In this document: positions 53,301 through 64,000 of the stretch, in pieces
Layout of the letters: the number at the start of each line of letters is the position of its first letter
How positions within the stretch are numbered: the first letter of the stretch is position 1
Source: Rotaria sordida
Lineage: Eukaryota; Rotifera; Eurotatoria; Philodinida; Philodinidae
Reading direction: 5' to 3'
DNA length: 64,000 bases
NCBI GenBank assembly: GCA_905250125.1
Contig: CAJNOL010000181.1
Location: 62,001-126,000, forward strand
Program-made: the position numbers and the translations under genes
The notes under the pieces: generated by a model
The model's input: the letters and a program-made list of their open reading frames with translations, nothing else
Database searches by the model: none
Told to the model about the DNA's origin: nothing

Positions 53301-56300
53301 TGTTCTATTCTTTATGCATCATTCGTTACATCTTTCCGTTTAATCAACTTTATTATGATATGAAATATAACAATCGATAGATATTTTTTTTTTCTAGGTC
53401 AAACATTATTTGTTGTTAATAATAATGATCAACCACTTTCTAAACCAATTCAATTCCTAGATCATACTTATTCATCATTGAATATTTCCAATTTTAATCT
53501 TGTTACTTTTCTATATGATGAAAAAACTAATGAACAAATATTATTAACACCTGAACAATATCTAATCTCTATACAACAAGCTGAATTTACACCAAGAAAA
53601 TTTATTACATATATTATCAATAATAAAGATAAAACAGTCATATCGGAACCTATTCAAATATCAGATATTGGCATTCAAATACGACATTCAATTGAAAATA
53701 TAATTTCGAATAGATTAAATTTATTTGATAGAAAACGTCATGAATTATTTCCATATTTGAAATTATCTGAAAATAAAAATGAATTTTTAAAAATTCTATT
53801 CGATGAATATGAATTTATCAATGCTTATATACAAGATCGACTTGATAAATTAAAAATCGAAGAAAAAATCATTGAATTAATTATACCTATATTAGGTGAA
53901 ATAAATTATTTAAAAAAATATATTAATCGAATTTTTTTTTTTTTTTCCTATAGACAAACAATATGATGATATTTCAATTGATCAAATCGAATATAAACGT
54001 GAACAATCTAATATGGATAATCTTCTTAATACAATGAAATCATTTTTACAATTAGATGAAAAATTAACTAAATATCGAAAAATTCAAATAATTGAACAAT
54101 TAGAAATTCAAAAACTTGAAAATAATCTTATTCAACAATTAATTCAAATATCTATTCAACTTGATGATCCATTAATAATTAAACAAGTTGAAAATCTTAC
54201 AAATCATATGCAAAATACACAACTTCTCAATGAACTTCGACCTATTATTCTTTCTAGTTAGTTTTATTTATTTTAATATTAAATTATATTTAAATTTAAA
54301 AAATAATTAGGTATTAAAAATCGTGCAAAAATAATTGAAGAAAAATTTGAAACTTTATTAATAAATATTCATAATAAATCTCATCAATTAAAACAATCAG
54401 AACAAATTCAATTTGAATATTTTCAATTTTTAAATACACGATTTAATGAAGAAATAGAACATGAAAAAAATATCGAAAATTTATATGATAAAATTGAACG
54501 AATGCAATATGATCTTCATCAAAAAATCGGTATGATTTACTCTAACGTATAAATATTGTTCGATTTCATATTACGACTACATGTGTATCCATATGAGACT
54601 AAGAAAAATTTTAAAGACGGCGACAAGATCTGAAACATTTACAATAAACTATTTTCGCTAAGGATTGTCTCTGTGCAATCTCAGTTAGGAACTTTCCTCG
54701 TAAGCATATTCTTGAAAACTTTAATATCGTGCATCTCTTTTGTGATATTTATTTATTTGATTTATCTTTCTTGGAATGATCATTCTAATATTTTTGATTT
54801 TATTAATAGCTGATTCATTAGAAACAATAAAAGTTGAAGATCTTAATAAAGTAATAAAGCAGTATATGTATGATATAAATCAAATTATAATTCCTAATTA
54901 TTTAAAAAATAAAAATGAAAAATTAATTTATATATTTAATTTTATTCTTCAATTTTTTCATAATAAATTAAAAATAATTGAACAATATAAAAAATATATA
55001 TTTAATGAATTAGAACAATTTCAAATAAAATCAATTGATAATAATGAAACATTTTATTTTCAACAAATAATTTTTATTAAAAATGAAATAAAAATAAATA
55101 ATTATAAGAAATTATTAAAATTTATTAAAAAATTTAAAATTTTATTATATAAATTAGAAATAATTAATGAAAAAAATTTACAATATAATTTTCTTTATTC
55201 AAAATTTGATCGATTATATGAAATATTAATAAATAATTATCAAATTAATCTTCCTATTAAAACAAATATTCAATTTATACGTGATACATTACATAGTAAT
55301 AAAAAAAAACTTAAGAAAGAAATACGAGAATTTGATATAACAAGAAATGAATTATTACGAAAACTTGATGTTTTAAAAAAGAAAGAAGAATTAAAACAAC
55401 GTAATATGTTAACTTCAATTACTGAAGTAAATATTTTGATTATATCTTTCAGATATTATTCTAAATTAAATGTAGAAGAAAAAAAAAAATACTATTATCG
55501 CTTTTGTACATATAATATGTTCATCATTCAATTTCATAAATATTTTATCGATTATAATAGAGACTATTTTAAAAATAGAATAAACACAACTGAAATTTTT
55601 GCATTTCATTTGTAATCTTCTGAACAGCTATGATTCTATTGCTGATGATCGATGTACGAACTAACTTATCAATCTAGTCTTGTCCTAAATACTATTATTA
55701 AATGTAGAAAACTAAAAAAAAAAAGTATCTCGTATTCTCTTGACGACTGTCCAATTTCGATTAGAAAATTTCATTGAGAGTATCAAAGTACGATTCGACT
55801 GGGTCCGAGTTCGAAAATTTTGAATCCAATTGACTCTAGCTGGAGGTTCACGTTTTTGTGGATCCGAACGCAAGACATCCAGATTTGAACTCGGGCAGAT
55901 CTATACTCGAGCGTTTTTTCACCAATATTTGGCGTTCTCTGTGTGTATGGCCAAATGAAGGATGAAAATTTTACCTCTTAGACAACAGTCAATGAAAGTT
56001 TTTGGAGTAAAAAAACTTGACTTCACCAGACTGAGCAAAAACTAAAAATCCAACCCAACTGGGTCTAGAGAGATCTGCAGCTCTCTACTTGTGAGTCTAT
56101 TTGAAATCTGTATAACTCAGATATTTTCTATCACTAAAGATAGTTGTTAATCAAGTTCTCGAATGAGAGCAAAGATAAATATTTATTGATTAGAAATATA
56201 TTTAGATAAAAACACAATTATCTTTTACTCTATCGATTCTTAGTTTAATACTTTCAACAAAAATTTATTAAGTTCGATTCATTCACATTATTTCTTATGC

Positions 56301-59300
56301 ACTATCAATGTTTCACGGCTTTTGATCTTTTTTATTCTAGGAAGATCGATTGAGTTCATTAAGTGCGTACATTCAACAATCAGAAATTGAACCATTAAAT
56401 ATACATCATGAATTTTATGCAATAAAAATTCAACAAATCACTAATGATCTAGTTTCTATGTTTCATAATAAGACTCTTGAATCAAGTTTATCTAATATGA
56501 ATTCATTTAGCAAAACATTCGATCATTTGAAAACTTATGAACAAATTCTAAATAAACAAAAGATTAACAATGAAAACCAATTAAAACATATTGAAGACGA
56601 AATTTCTATAGCACGAAAATATTCATTATTTGATAGTCTTGCTCGCGAACAAATGGACAATCTAATAAGACAACAAAATGAATTTACATATCATAAAGAA
56701 TTAATTGTTAAAATGCAAACAATTCTAAATGAAATAATTAATCAATTTTATTCATTATTTATTTCTAATTTTGAACAAGATAAAAACCAAGAACTATTTA
56801 AACAAATCAAACAGAGAGGTTTATATACAGTGATTCTCAAACTTATTCGACCTAGTTTCATTTCAATCTTTGTCCGCTGTTGTCAATGCTAAGAATTCGA
56901 GCAAACAATTCTCTACACAATCTCAAACATCTTCCAGCTGTCTAAGATGTTTTTTAATTGAGATACATCATAGAGAGCTTGAAGACATTTCATTTTGTTG
57001 AAAACTATTTGTTTTATCGTTTCGGATAATTCAAATAGAATTTTAGGATATGAAAAACTTGGATATTGATTTTGCAGAGACCTTATCTTCGGAAAACTGA
57101 AGAATCTATAGGAAATTCAATTTATTCCATTTTGACTTCTATTTTTTTTACCTTTGTAGTCCCTTTAATTCTATTGAGTGCAGATTGGATGGGCGTGTTT
57201 CCTTCATCCACACTCAAAATATTCTTACATCTTTAAGAGGTGTGTGTGTAAATATGAAAGTACAACAGAATAAATTTAGTTTCTCGTAGATCTATTGTTG
57301 TTAGCATTTACAGTAATGAAAAAAAAGTTGAAAATAAACCTGGTCGAATAATTTTTCGTAGTCAATTTCTATTGTTTAGCTATAGATACAATTATTCAAT
57401 CTGTTCAATATGAACATTTATCTAAGCGTATATCTCCTCATTTACTTGTATTACATAAACTAACTTCTGAACAAGAATTAATACAACCTTCAATAATACC
57501 ATGTCCAGTAAAATTTTATCAATTAGAAATAAAAACATCCGTACAACAAGAATCTTCATATGAAATGTTTCATTTTCAATATCAATCATCAATAAATTTT
57601 CAAAAAGATTTTATTCAACAAATTTCATCATTAGATTCTATAGATTTAAAAAATCAAATTTTACAAATTGAAATTAATTATTTACAAAAACAATATGATG
57701 AATCGATTGCTATCGGTGATTTTACTCGACAATTAGCTACTGAACAAATTATTTCAAATAAATTACAATTTATTGAATCTTTTCAAGAAAAAGAAAAATC
57801 ACAAAAAATCAATGAAATAGAAATTCAAATTCCTTCAATAATTAATAATCAACAATTAAGTGAACATAAAAAATCTAAAACTTCAATAAAAGTATCAAAA
57901 ATCAATGAAAAATCTCTTGATACAAATCAAGTTAATGAACAAATTCATGAACTTTTAAAAAATTATGATAAAATTTTACAAAAACATATTCAAAATGATC
58001 AAGCAAAACTTTTTCAAACACAAATTAATATTGATCAAATAAAAAATCAAACAGAGAAATTATCTTCTACTTATTTAGAACAAGCTCAAAATGAAATTGT
58101 TGATCAACAAATGATTAATTCTATTGAAGATCTTCATCAATTAAGTATATTTCTAAGAAATAAATAAATAAATAAATAAAACAAAAATTTCTCTCCTATT
58201 TCATATTAATTTAGAAAAATCTCTTGAAAAATATCATCAAGAAAATAATCGTCAAAAACAAATTGATATACAATTTCAAATCTTAGATAAAATTGATCAA
58301 TTAGATAATCAATCAATTGATCATAAAACAATAGAAAATCTTCGTAAACATCTTTATAAAGAACAACAAGGTTTATTAATTCTTTCATCAAATAAACAAA
58401 CATATAATGATACTCATTTTCAAATTTTACCAATCTCAACTCATCTATCAGAATCATCAATAATGACTATTGCTGAAGAAAAAAAAATTAAAAATATTTC
58501 CAAACAAATAACAATCGAACCTGCTATCAGTAAACTTATACCATCAATTGATTCAGTCGAACAAACTAAAGTCTCATTAGTAACTACTAATGCGAAAGAA
58601 TTATATCAAGAATTAGAAAAAATTAAATATTCAATTGAAACAGCTTTTGAAAGTACTCAACAAACATCAGATATTGTAGATGATAAAATTCCACCAGTAA
58701 GTTTATAGAAAAAGAAAATTGTTTTAGATATAATTTGATATTTCTAGAAAATTCCACTACCAATGAAAAGAGGTGTAACAATTGAACATGATGAAGAATA
58801 TAATACAATTGAAACTATTCATAAAATTCGTGTACCTAATCAAAGTCGTTTGCAATCAAATTCTATTGCAGCCATGAATAGTTCTTTAATTCCAATAAAT
58901 GATATACTTGATTCAAATAGTATATCTTCTTCTAAAATAATTGATATTCCAAATGATTCTAAATATCTCTCATCACCATTAACAATAGTCGGAAATGTTG
59001 AGAAATATTCAGTTATCGAAAGAAAATCTAAACATCGGCAAATTGCTACTTCAACACAACGATCTATTTCTCAATCGAAACGAAAATATGGAGAAGTTTA
59101 TGTTCGACATCGAGTAAATTTTTGCATATTCAATATTTGATTAACCTCTCTTCTCCATTTCAAAATCCGTTTTCAATCAGGAATATTCAAATCACATGAA
59201 ATTTTTCGCTCAATACCATCATGTTTTCATGAAATATTCGTCAAACAAAGGTCAAAAATAGTTACTCGCGCAAACCCAAAATTCTCTGTGGGTGTTCATT

Positions 59301-62300
59301 ACCAGTGTGTTACGCAGTGTAGGGGTCAAGGAAGCTGCGTTCCTTTGAAGATCGGATTGGCTCTCCTGAGATCTGCGATTACTGTGCCACGTATTATATG
59401 TCAGTGCTCCCAAAGATAGATATTCACTCTCCGAACGTTTCAGATCGTCTCTTCGCAGGAGCAAATCTGTATAAAACACTTCATTATTTAATCATTTTTC
59501 GAGGTTCTTTTGCATCTGTAGCTCTCAACAAAAGAATAAGACTTCAAAAAAAGAACTTCCTTATGTCTTGCATCCAGACATGCTCTTTCAAACAAAAGGA
59601 AAATAAAATATATAGAACGAAGGCCCACAGAGAATTTCGGGTTGTCCAATTAAATATTTCAGATCTTTTTTTGAAGTCTACAGGGTTTTTCATTTCAAAC
59701 TGAATTTTAGAAAAAACCAACGGAGATTCAGAGGGTTTAAAAAAATCGTTTTTTTAGCAACAAAAGGCTGTGGCAGAGGCTCTTACTATATATAAAATAC
59801 ATCGGGCATTCCACTCATCCTGATTCAACGACATCCTTATTTATCTAATGAGGTGTTTCGAGTAAGTTATTACTCGATATACATATACAGACGCTTCATA
59901 TCATCTATTTTCTCGATGGTGCTCTGGACTAGAAGGCCAAGGAAGTTTTAGAATTATTTATACATATATATATATGTGTATATAGACTCGTAAAAACCCT
60001 AAAGTTCACCATTCCTATTTGAAATAAAGTGTTTTTTTTAATCTAAATTCAAATTGAAATCAAATAATCCATTTTATGCATGTTTGGTGAATATCTCATG
60101 AAAACATAATGTTATCGAGTTGAAAATTTCATCATAACTCTTCCGCTATAACTTCAATGTATTCAAAAAGCTTTATGAGATATGAAGGGAAAGAATTTAA
60201 ACACATTTTAATTATTGATAGTTTATTGATGTTAATTCACCAATATCAAACATTGATGAACAACGAAAAACAAATGAAGAAAAATTTCGTGAAAAAATCA
60301 AACGAAAAACACGTTTAGTCCAATTGGAAAAAACAAAACAAGGTAATACTGTTATTCATCGTCAAGTAGATTTATCAAAACGTGTTTTACTTATTCCACA
60401 ACGAGCAATATATGAAGAAAATCTTGAACCAATACCACCATTAATTAATATGAAAGATACAACTAATTTTACATTCAATCAAACAAACACTTCTCCATTA
60501 AAATCTAGACAATCGTTACCATTAATATCGATATCTGATGTCAATACGATTGATTATCATAATCAAAAATTTGAAATGAAACTACCACCTTATTCTACGA
60601 CTATTCTTTCTCCTGTTGAAGAAGTGCCAGAAGAAATTGAGATATCTGAAGACATACCATTTACTACAATGGATAAACATTCATTAACAAAATATCAATC
60701 AGTTGATACAACAAATAAAATTACTGAATTAGTGACTTTTGATAATAATGAAATATTAAATTCTCTTCAAGAAATACCTTTAAACTTATCGACTACGATT
60801 CCATCTGTAGAAGAAACATCACAACAAAAAATCGATGAAAATAAACGAGTAACATTATGAATTTTGTATAAAATTAAAATATTTTTCTTGTTACGTCAAG
60901 GTCACAGTATCTTATTCTTCTTTACCTGATGATCTTTCATCAATATTGAATATTTCTCAAAGAAAAAGTTCAATAATATCTCAACAATCAAAAGAACAAA
61001 AAATTCTTAAAAAGAGATCGTCAAAAAAAAAACATCAATCAGTCATTATCAAACAAATCGAAGATGTTGAACTAGTTCCAACAACAAATGATGAATCTCT
61101 TTCTATTCAAGCTTTTAATATCGAACAAGAAAATCAAGAAATTCAACCTTCTATTTCAATTACATCCGAAAGTAAAGTTATCTATCATAAAGTTGGTGGT
61201 AAAATGAAGAAGAAAAAGAAGAAAAAGAAAAAATCAAAAAAAATCAAACAAACAAATACAAATGAAAATAGAATAAAAAAGAAAGAGAAGAAAATCGAAA
61301 TAAAATCTCAAGAAGAATCATCAATCATTATTCCACGTAAAGCCGTTCCATTTATTTCTACTACTCAAGATAAACAAATTGATGTTGAAGATGATTCTAT
61401 AATAAAATATAAAAAGAAGAAACGAAAACGTTCATGTAAGCTTCTTTTAACAGTTAAATAATTTTTAGATTTCATTAATTTCCATTGTCAAGTAACGGAG
61501 GTAGGCCGAAAATTTTTAGAGAAAATATTCTTTCATTTTTTCGATCGATTAAGATGATCAGCAGAATTTTAAATACATCAGGTTAGAATGAGAATGTTCT
61601 GCTCTTTACGATTTCGGACTCATAGATTAAGAGCTTATGAGTAATCTTTTGAAAATCTTGAAAACAAAGTTTGAACGAGTTTAATTGCATAATGAAACGT
61701 TCAGAGTTAAAATAAAATATATTTCAAATACATCAATCGAATCAGCAAGTACAAATCGAAATTTTAATCATGAGTATTCTGTAAGATTTCTATCATCAAT
61801 GAGAGTTTTGGTAAGGAAGATAATGACATTTTTGCGATTCCCTGATTTTCAGACTTACGAAATGAACGCGGTCATGTCTTATGGATAGCAATGAGACTCT
61901 CAGTTCTTTGATCTCTTTGCAGACGATAATCTCATCTCGTACATTGCACAAAAAACCGAATGTATTCAAAGACATCGTTCCCCAGAAGGCCGTCTAATAT
62001 ATAGGTGTTGTTCCAAAAAAATTCAAAACATGATGTAGTCAAGTAAAAAGAAGTGGGCTTATGCGGGAAATGGATGCATTTACGATAGAAACAAGAAATT
62101 AATGAGAACAATGGCTGAAAAACAGTGTGAAATCAATTTCAAACAAGAAATAATCGCATTCTCAAGATCAGCTAGTGAAGCTGTGTCTCCGTTCTAGCTT
62201 TATCTTCAGACCTTTTAAAGTTCACTCATAACCTCTAACCTATAAGTCTGAAAAAAATTCTGAACCTCGATTCGAAAAAAGTACAAAATTTTCATTATCG

Positions 62301-63162
62301 CTCAAGATTTTATAAATTTTACTGGCATTGTTAATCCGTGGAAAAATGAAAGTTCCAAAACTTCATCAATAAGACTTTCGACCCATCCGCTATATTTTAT
62401 TTTATTTTTTGTTTTTTTTTTGTCACAAATACAAGATATAAAATATTTTTGTCTATCTATAATTAATTCTTCGATTTTTCAGCTAAATCAACTCGTAAAT
62501 ATTCCCGATCTCGATCATCAAGTAAAAGTAAATTAACAACGAGAAAGAAAAATAAAAGTAAACATCGATTAAAAAGAAAATTAAATGAAGAAGAAAAATC
62601 AGAAAATATTCAAATCGAATCAAAATCTATTAAAAATAAAGATGCTATTACAATGCATTTATTTAATGTAAAACGTTTTACAGTTCCACCTATATCTATT
62701 ATTACTTTTGATCAAACACATCATAAATATAATGATATAAATGAAATAAAAAATGAAAAATTTGAACAATCACATTTACATTTACTTAAACCAATGATAA
62801 AAAATTTTGAACTTGATAAAAATTTTCAAAAATGTTATAAAGAAATTCATAATATTGATGCATATGATCTTGATAAAGAATTATTTGATTTTAATAATGA
62901 TACAAAAGAAATTGATCAACCAGCTATGTTTACAGAATATATTCGTAAGTGATTTTCAATCGAGAAGAAAATAAAAAAATAAGTCTTGTTTTATTAAATT
63001 ATTTGATTTTTTATATCTAGCTGAATTTTTCCAAAAACAAGCAGAAGAAAAACAAATTCGTCGTATTTCATTAACAGCAATTAAAACAGATGAAAATTTT
63101 ATCAAACGTCTTGCTCCAAGAATATCAAATTTATATAATGGTTGGCAACCAAGTGATACAAG
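37859..63162 (+). CDS. giant coiled-coil/helical-repeat protein of unknown family (3' end beyond window)
   Basis: I joined 33 exons in one continuous frame, about 13.2 kb of coding sequence or roughly 4,400 residues, and the last visible exon (63021-63162) ends in a donor. ATG 37859 is preceded directly by an in-frame TAA. Layout: (1) 37859-47098, about 1,700 residues of helix-rich sequence with recurring Leu/Ile-spaced blocks (ITSGLISTTELLVYSKQD, YIDEINIRKILNQYQ, YGMVALEDLIDLLIVSK), possibly degenerate alpha repeats. (2) 48192-51350, acidic linkers then coiled coil. (3) 51600-53670, a beta-like insert with repeated PLSxPI motifs. (4) 53700-58700, long coiled coils. (5) 58748-61435, Ser/Thr-rich, ending in a Lys tract (about 61203-61232). 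(6) 62482-63162, a basic RS-like stretch (STRKYSRSRSSSKSK), then FIKRLAPRISNLYNGWQPSD. No catalytic motif, membrane segment or signal peptide is seen. A cytoskeletal or ciliary scaffold is plausible but unproven. Two or more genes fused by my model cannot be fully excluded, though every junction keeps frame. Confidence 0.72.
41789..42405. mobile_element. decayed Mutator-like (MULE) DNA element with FLYWCH remnant
   Basis: A 617-bp insertion in an intron of the giant gene. The ends are inverted repeats: GGGTACACCGACAGTTGGGC at the left and, reading inward from the right, GGGTAACACGACAGTTGAGC. It is flanked by the 7-bp direct repeat TAATTGA (41782-41788 and 42406-42412), a target-site duplication. 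Inside, on the plus strand from ATG 42077, a frame reads VKSSKNKDQLVLDGFCCHHV, then IWCCCRNNCAGRV, FDGAKYV and VTDRVHAPNP. This is the W-C-x-C...C...H-x(n) pattern of a FLYWCH zinc finger, a domain often found in MULE transposons. It is interrupted by three in-frame stops before the frame closes. No transposase catalytic region is present, so the element is non-autonomous. Confidence 0.85.
42077..42285 (+). pseudogene. broken FLYWCH zinc-finger frame inside the MULE element
   Basis: About 65 codons with three internal stops: after HHVNKS, after NNCAGRV (a TGA that may stand for CGA) and after GAKYV (a TAA that may stand for AAA). The zinc-ligand pattern (CCC...C...H) is still readable. The high similarity to the FLYWCH pattern despite the stops suggests fairly recent loss. 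Confidence 0.8.
43262..43885. mobile_element. MITE-like element with ~75-bp terminal inverted repeats
   Basis: Within an intron of the giant gene (43208-43918). The left terminus about 43262-43339 and the right terminus about 43811-43885 are inverted copies: AATTTGATC(A/G)GATTGTAGAGAGTACC is almost identical, flanked by weaker similarity. A nested pair (GATTCTCCTACTCTT at about 43453 with its complement at about 43779) suggests the inverted repeat once ran further inward. No coding capacity. Confidence 0.78.
45297..45692. mobile_element. hairpin (foldback/MITE) element in an intron of the giant gene
   Basis: Left arm about 45297-45480, right arm about 45500-45692, with a spacer of only about 20 bp. 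Shared blocks: ATTTGT(A/G)TAACTGAAAG, ATTCTCTATCA(A/G)GATTG, TAGGCAAC(G/A)AAA, GGAAAACCAAGAC and AATGAGACTT. Arm identity is roughly 85% by eye. It occupies the intron between exons ending 45171 and starting 45963. Confidence 0.8.
47265..47755. repeat. diverged dispersed repeat, copy 2
   Basis: Same-orientation partner of 9541-10110, in an intron of the giant gene (47099-48191). It opens with GAGAGAACATTCTCAAATG and carries TTTTGCTTGAGACTATTG, which also matches the end of the 19.6-kb hairpin element (TTTTGGCTTGAGACTATAG). No coding capacity. Confidence 0.6.
52651..52882. mobile_element. short hairpin element in an intron of the giant gene
   Basis: The left arm 52651-52735 aligns with the reverse complement of about 52795-52882: AAGTTTTTATTCATAAAGT is perfectly shared, and GTG(A/G)CTTTTTTT and the flanks match with a few changes. 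The spacer is about 60 bp. It lies in the 1.4-kb intron between exons ending 52010 and starting 53398. Confidence 0.78.
56895..57030. repeat. fragment of a hairpin element related to the 28.5-kb copy
   Basis: Short diverged inverted repeat in an intron of the giant gene: CAAACAATTCTCTACACAAT and CATCTTCCAGCTGTCTAAG pair with the complement of CATAGAGAGCTTGAAGACAT and CATTTTGTTGAAAAC. Its text resembles the inner arms of the 28473-28919 element (AGAAAGCTTGAAGACGTC, TGTAGAGAATTG). It is a truncated or old member of that family. Confidence 0.55.
59273..59648. mobile_element. small element with 20-bp terminal inverted repeats
   Basis: AACCCAAAATTCTCTGTGGG at 59273-59292 is repeated inverted at 59629-59648 with one mismatch. 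The interior 59300-59480 is less AT-rich than its surroundings, fitting inserted DNA. Overlapping open frames on both strands (59252-59479 and 59398-59703) show no domain. It lies in the 1.1-kb intron between exons ending 59113 and starting 60225. It looks like a MITE of about 380 bp; target duplications were not identified. Confidence 0.7.
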
Positions 63163-63239
63163 TAAGAAAAATAAAACTAATCATAGAAATGTTTCAACTG
63201 ATTTCAAGCTATTGAATTTATCTTTTGCCTATAAGTAGG

Positions 63240-63725
63240 TCTTAGGAAAACTAAGAAAATCCTTAAAAACGTTACCATTTGTTTCCGAGATATGGCTAAC
63301 ATTATAACGAAAAACAAAAGATGCTGTATTCTTCAAATTATCATTCACATATGATTTTAATAATACTATTTTGATTTTATGTTACTTTTTGTCACTTCTA
63401 CATAGATTATTAATACCGTTCTATTATTTTTTCTTTCATGTCTGACTTAAATATTGTATGATTTCTTTTATTGTAATAAAGAAAATTAGGCTCTTCACTA
63501 TTACAGCTTTTGAAATTTCATAATTTAGTCTAATTAAAGATTTAAAAATTTGATAACTCAAAGACTGATAAAATTATTTATTTGCCATAGTTTTAGTCTG
63601 ACGTTATTCGAATAATCAATGAACGATAATTTGGAAAGAATATCATATTTTTTTTGTTGTCATCATGTTAACCATATCTCGAGAATAAACAATCAAAAGT
63701 ACAAAAACTTTAGAGTTTTCCTAGT
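63240..63725. mobile_element. MITE-like element with ~65-bp terminal inverted repeats
   Basis: The left end (TTAGGAAAACTAAGAAAATC, continuing to TTTCCGAGATATGGCTAAC) matches the reverse complement of the right end (CTAGGAAAACTCTAAAG, continuing to TTCTCGAGATATGGTTAAC). The interior is AT-rich and non-coding. It lies after the last visible exon of the giant gene, so probably again in an intron. Confidence 0.72.
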
Positions 63726-64000
63726 TCTACTAACAAGGAAAGCCTTTTAACTGATTAATCACTCTTGAGTCGAGACTATATGCATTATGTAGAACGAAAT
63801 GAGCTATGAATACCCTAAAAAATAGTTCAGACCCTTAGCTGACTACTGTCGAGATACTGGACGTTTACGGTATTTTTTAAATGAATGTCGTGGTTCCTCT
63901 CAGAAACATCAGGAAAACTGATTTTCGAATATTGACTTGAAATTTTCACTATCAACTACTCTCGTAAAGGTCTGTTTCTGTACAAAGTTTCAAGTCGAAA
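63726..64000. repeat. dispersed repeat fragment running off the window
   Basis: Begins AACAAGGAAAGCCTTTTAAC and carries TTGAGTCGAGACTATATGCATTA, resembling the start of the 9.5/19.6/47.3-kb family, and ends with AAAGTTTCAAGTCGAAA, a block also seen near 26680. Diverged; the right end is outside the window. Confidence 0.5.

Noticed and set aside
58206-58808. Minus-strand frames of 84 and 61 codons
   Set aside because: Antisense shadows of coiled-coil exons of the giant gene.
59252-59703. Overlapping frames on both strands inside the 59.3-kb element
   Set aside because: They lie within a TIR-bounded insert in an intron and show no domain; likely chance frames in less AT-rich DNA.

Overview
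The window is AT-rich animal nuclear DNA. Genes are split by many short GT-AG introns (often 45-65 nt, with T-rich tracts before the AG) and by a few introns of about 1 kb that carry repeats. Four microRNA hairpins carry the seeds of MIR-36 and MIR-279, which are protostome families. Together with the short introns, the AT-rich codon use and a decayed FLYWCH-type Mutator-like transposon, this suggests a spiralian, most likely a rotifer (perhaps bdelloid). That placement is inference.

Layout: 1-339 is the 3' end of an unrecognised gene (+). 1916-4078 (-) is an SLC1 acidic amino acid transporter. 7504-9065 (-) is a secreted alpha/beta hydrolase. From 9 to 16 kb no protein gene is visible, but 11.88-12.36 kb (-) holds one MIR-279-like and three MIR-36-like hairpins. 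16391-19342 (-) encodes a CCDC113/CCDC96-family ciliary coiled-coil protein. 21354-26078 (+) encodes a CEP97-like leucine-rich-repeat protein with an extra C-terminal FN3-like domain. 27341-31374 (+) is the visible part of an NHL-repeat protein. 32142-32575 (-) is a small two-exon gene, head to head with cytosolic malate dehydrogenase (32597-33988, +). LACTB2 (34214-35710, +) follows. From 37859 to beyond the right edge runs one giant gene (+) with 33 visible exons and about 4,400 codons, which I could not assign to a known family.

Non-coding space is rich in small non-autonomous DNA elements. Many are long inverted repeats (hairpins) with arms of 65-265 bp, at 15.3, 19.6, 28.5, 36.6, 43.3, 45.3, 52.7, 56.9, 59.3 and 63.2 kb. 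One 617-bp element at 41.8 kb has terminal inverted repeats, a 7-bp target duplication and a broken FLYWCH zinc finger. Most sit inside introns of the giant gene.

Functional themes: two genes are centriole/cilium related (CEP97-like, CCDC113-like). The giant coiled-coil gene may be structural, but that is not shown. MDH1 and LACTB2 are housekeeping genes packed 225 bp apart. The most notable item is the microRNA cluster, followed by the giant gene with its internal beta-like repeats. All exon boundaries were read by eye from frame continuity and splice consensus and should be taken as models.
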